A stretch of DNA of 64,000 bases. Source: Strongyloides papillosus. Taxonomy: Eukaryota; Nematoda; Chromadorea; Rhabditida; Strongyloididae. Shown here piece after piece: positions 60,772 through 64,000 of the stretch. Numbering within the stretch: the first letter of the stretch is position 1; each line of letters begins with the position of its first letter. The translations under genes were made by a program, and so were the position numbers. The notes under the pieces were generated by a model. It searched no databases and was not told where the DNA came from. It saw only the letters and a list, made by a program, of their open reading frames with translations. The DNA lies in assembly GCA_005656395.1 (NCBI GenBank), contig SRSI01000074.1:1-64000 (forward strand), written 5' to 3'.

Positions 60772-61979
60772 TTTTTTAGTTAAACAACATCTATTCTTCT
60801 AATAATATAATGACCTTTTATTTTTTTAATATTTATATTTTTAGAATAATTTACATACAAACTTCAGTAAATGTAAAGTTTCAAAATAATATATGACACA
60901 TCATAACAAATAAACTTTTATTTAAATAATAAAAATGTCGTTAGAAGTTTGTTTAATATAAAATACTGATATGTAGAATACTAATTATATAAGTAATATA
61001 AATGTATGTTTTGATAGAAATAATTTTTTATATATAAATGTTTTATGAATAAAACAAACCTTTGTGTTGTATATAGATAATTTCCTACATGTGGTGAATC
61101 ATTTACTGGAAATATTTATGTTAAAATTTAATCAAGCAAATGTATTCTTAATCATTGCATTTTAAATACTTTACACAAAACAAATACATTTTATATATAT
61201 ATTTTTTTTTAAAATTTACCTCCATTTTTATTATCAGTTTGGATTTTAGGCATAGCTTTGCATAGAAAATACTTTTAAGAAAATATTTTTTTTATAAATA
61301 AGTTATAAGATCAAGAAATTAAATATCCAGCAGGTAATGTAATCAAAATATTATATACAAGAATTAGTGTTATTATTGATATAGTAAAATACATAAAAGT
61401 TTTGAAATCTAAACTAAAAGTAGTTGGTTTGAATTGTTATGAGAGAGGTAAAAATAATAGAATGACCTCGATTGGAAAGTGTCTACTTGCAAGACAAGAT
61501 TAAATTACAGGTAAAATAGGTAATTTTTGAGATTATCATTTGATGATGTTTCTTTGTCAGTAATAAAAAAGTATATACTCAATTGCTATGGTGAACGCAT
61601 GTTGTATAACAACATTCTATGCCTGTTTTTAATGTCATTATTAAATACAATTTTGTCGTTATTCAACTTAATTTATTTTACCTGAATGACTATAATTTCT
61701 TAGCATTAATTTAAATTTAACGATTCAATTTATTATTATTAACAATATTTTTAGTTAGTTTGTATTACTTGTGAATTAAATAAAATAATTATTCCTAAGA
61801 TATATTTTAAAGATAATTAATATAGAAAGTTGTATAAACAAATATATATTGAGATAATTATTCAATAACAAAGTACAAAGAATACTCTCAATTTAAAAAT
61901 AAAAAATATTAAAATATACATTCATTATAAAAAATAATTTGTATAAATTTTACTTTAAACTATGAGAAAAATATTTATA
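60772..61979. other. Intergenic, no gene seen
   Basis: 1.2 kb of AT-rich DNA between the SLC44 start and the SLC19 stop. It likely holds the SLC44 promoter. No repeat or RNA gene was recognised. Confidence 0.45.
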
Positions 61980-63331
61980 TTATATTTTTTTTCTTATTAT
62001 CTTGAATATGATGTATATTATAAGCATAATAAAAATAAACAGGTGATAATAAGCATATACGAAAAATTGTTTTCTTACTGGAAGGCTTAACACTTGTTTA
62101 TCAGCTACAATAAATGTTAAAAGACTTTGAAGTACAAGAGCAAAAAATGTATTAATTCCAAAAGTGAATCCTAGATTTGATGGATCTGTGTTTATTGAAA
62201 TTTCATATTGCGATACAGTTATCATCGCTTGATACAAAACTCGATAAAGTAAATATAAAGAATACATAACAAATACTGAATCTGAATATGACATTATAAT
62301 AAGTGAAGCAAAGCTTATTCCTGCTGCAAAAATAATGGATATTAATGATAAACATTTTTTAAAACTGATTATCCATTGTGTTAAGAAGATTGTGATAATA
62401 GCTGAAATATCGTATGAATTTAATAAAAAACATAAAATTAATAAACAAACTTACATAATAAGGGACAAATTGCTTCAACAAGACCATTATAGTTATATTC
62501 TGACGTAGAATAATCTTTAGCAGATGCCCATAAAGGTTGTATATAGTTACCAATTTGAAAATTTCCACATGTTGCTAATATCCACCACAAAGACCAAATG
62601 TAAATTGATTGATTTCGAAGAAGTTGTTTTGTCAATTTCCAAATTGACTTAATTTTATATATAGCATAATCTTTATATGATTCAATATATATGTCTTTAT
62701 TATGTTTTTCTATATTATCGCGCAACTTCTTCCAATCAATTTTTGGAAGAAATATTGCAAAAATAAGAGCTAATGTTAAACTTCCAAGCGAAATATAATT
62801 TAAAATGCTATATCCAAATGGATCATGCTGAATGACAAATTGTGCAACAAAATAACTAATACATTTTCCTAAATTTATAGAAACTCTTGATGCAATCGTT
62901 AATTTTCTATAGTATTTCTCATCGAAATAACTATAAATATAAGCAAAATATGCAATTTCAGTTGCTGAAGCTCCACCATAGACTACTTGCATAATAATTT
63001 GTGATTCTACAGATTTTCCAAAAATAATAAGCAGCCATGTTCCGATATAACAAAGACTTTCAACAATAAGAACCACTTTATATAATAATACATCCACAAA
63101 AAAGAAAACTGGAACAAGAAAAATCATGTAACTATATGTCCACCATGGATAAATCTATATAAAAATCAATTAAAATATAATTTTTAAGAAACAAACTTTA
63201 TTATTTAAATCAGAATCAGAAATATTTTGTACATTTAATTGATAATCATAAAGATATGGTTCAGTAGGTCTAAATTCTTTTAGAAAACCATAAAATGTCA
63301 AAAGACAACTTGTAATAATATACCACTTCAT
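61980..63331 (-). CDS. SLC19-family folate/thiamine-type transporter
   Basis: Exons are 63331-63197, 63154-62455 and 62401-61980, giving 418 residues. Family features near the N-terminus are CLLTFYGFLKEFRPTEPYLYDY, then IYPWWTYSYMIFLVPVFF after the first splice. QVVYGGASATEIAYFAYIYSYFD is a strong SLC19 match, followed by KLTIASRVSINLGKC. The central WWILATCGNFQIGNYIQPLW is also typical. About 12 helices are expected, and the C-terminus is short and basic. Members carry reduced folate or thiamine; C. elegans FOLT-1 to FOLT-3 are homologs. The substrate here is not determined. The first donor is GTTTGT, weaker than the GTAAGT-type donors elsewhere. Its start is 134 bases downstream of the partial gene at 63466, on the same strand. 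Confidence 0.9.
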
Positions 63332-63465
63332 TGCAAAAAATATGTAAAAAAGAATAGTAAAAAGTATACTTTAGTACATTTACTTATTTACTAAAATTTT
63401 ATTTATGAGATAACAAAAATGTCGATCATATCAATAATGAATAAAATTTGAAGATAACAACGAAA

Positions 63466-64000
63466 TTAAATGACAATCCAAGAATTATTCGCTTTTATTG
63501 TTCTATTATTGTTAATAACTTTTAACTTTTTTTCACAGACTTCTATACTTTGACAAATAATTTCTCCCATTGTTCTAGCTACACGTTTTCGACAATTCTC
63601 TAACTCTAGCCCTATATGATGTATGTTGGTTAACCAATCATTGTTTGTAAAATTTAATAGACTTAATCTGTTTTTAAAATTTCTATTCCACTTCTTTGAT
63701 TTTTCTTCTAATAATGTAGTTTTTATTTTTTCGGTATTCAAGAAAAAATAGTCTTTAAATCTACGTAAATGAAAGATAAAAGCAGAAGATGGTGGTATTA
63801 AAGTATAAGTATATTTATGATTCGTTAGTGGATTACGTTCTAAGCTTCTAATTAAATGTATTTGATAAGATACTACACGCTCTGGACGGTACACATTCTT
63901 TTGATATAAAGGTCTTTTAAAAACATTTGTATCCATTAATAAATTTGAAAATACTGAAAAGTCAATATTTTTTGGATTACCAACTCCCCAATTCATTGGG
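63466..64000 (-). CDS. Partial glycosyltransferase, probably GT92 C-terminal part
   Basis: The frame is open to the right edge, so the 5' part is outside the window; at least 177 residues are present here. NVYRPERVVSYQIH and the later SSAFIFHLRRF follow the GT92 pattern in which a basic RPERV-type strand precedes a His-x-Arg strand near the domain end. The remainder is Lys/Asn-rich with WNRNFKNRLSLL, and two late cysteines (CQSIEVC). Similarity to the GT92 pair at 3244 and 9467 is not obvious at the sequence level, so this would be a different subgroup. The assignment is by pattern only and the true start is unknown. Confidence 0.5.
   Translation of the reverse strand, partial: PMNWGVGNPKNIDFSVFSNLLMDTNVFKRPLYQKNVYRPERVVSYQIHLIRSLERNPLTNHKYTYTLIPPSSAFIFHLRRFKDYFFLNTEKIKTTLLEEKSKKWNRNFKNRLSLLNFTNNDWLTNIHHIGLELENCRKRVARTMGEIICQSIEVCEKKLKVINNNRTIKANNSWIVI

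Overview
This is an AT-rich animal (eukaryotic) genomic window, almost certainly from a nematode of the Strongyloides type. I infer this from very low GC outside exons, introns that are mostly 36-60 bases, and nematode families (patched-related RND protein, GT92/DUF23 glycosyltransferases, folate-type SLC19). Short TTTCAG/TTTCTAG acceptors just ahead of several start codons suggest spliced leaders. Gene models were joined by hand at GT..AG sites so that frame and family alignment are both kept; exon coordinates are inside each entry.

Region 1 (1-13870) is a repeat island. Two copies of a GT92-like glycosyltransferase lie in opposite orientation (3244-4716 plus, 9467-10939 minus) inside a giant inverted repeat (about 480-4830 against 9350-13700). 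The plus copy has a premature TGA; the minus copy is intact. The spacer holds one small secreted basic-protein ORF (6264-6608). The island also contains foldback repeats, a dispersed 300-base repeat and tandem short GC-rich hairpins. The 2.3 kb upstream of the two genes looks identical in the two arms, whereas the coding regions differ at about 40 amino acids.

Region 2 (14031-32984) is conserved gene space. In order it holds a nine-exon four-PDZ scaffold protein (minus), pescadillo/PES1 (plus), parkin (minus), ribosomal protein L9 (plus), an ALDH9-type aldehyde dehydrogenase (minus), a PDE12-type 2'-phosphodiesterase (plus) and a four-helix membrane protein (plus).

Region 3 (34449-48862): a WDR33/Pfs2 polyadenylation factor (minus) and a DEPDC1/LET-99-type DEP protein (plus) share a 238-base divergent promoter. 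They are followed by acid ceramidase (minus), a doubtful small ORF, choline/ethanolamine kinase (plus), a coiled-coil orphan (plus) and a patched-related RND membrane protein (minus).

Region 4 (48863-64000): a gene-poor stretch carries a second foldback element (49721-50710). Then come ARPC2 (plus), SAP18 (plus), a C1GALT1-like GT31 galactosyltransferase (minus), a secreted orphan (minus), an SLC44 choline-transporter-like protein (minus), an SLC19 folate/thiamine-type transporter (minus) and the 3' part of another probable GT92 glycosyltransferase running off the right edge (minus). Two minus-strand pairs here are closely spaced head-to-tail and could be operonic. Choline kinase and an SLC44 protein both occur in the window, but they are 16 kb apart on opposite strands and nothing ties them together.
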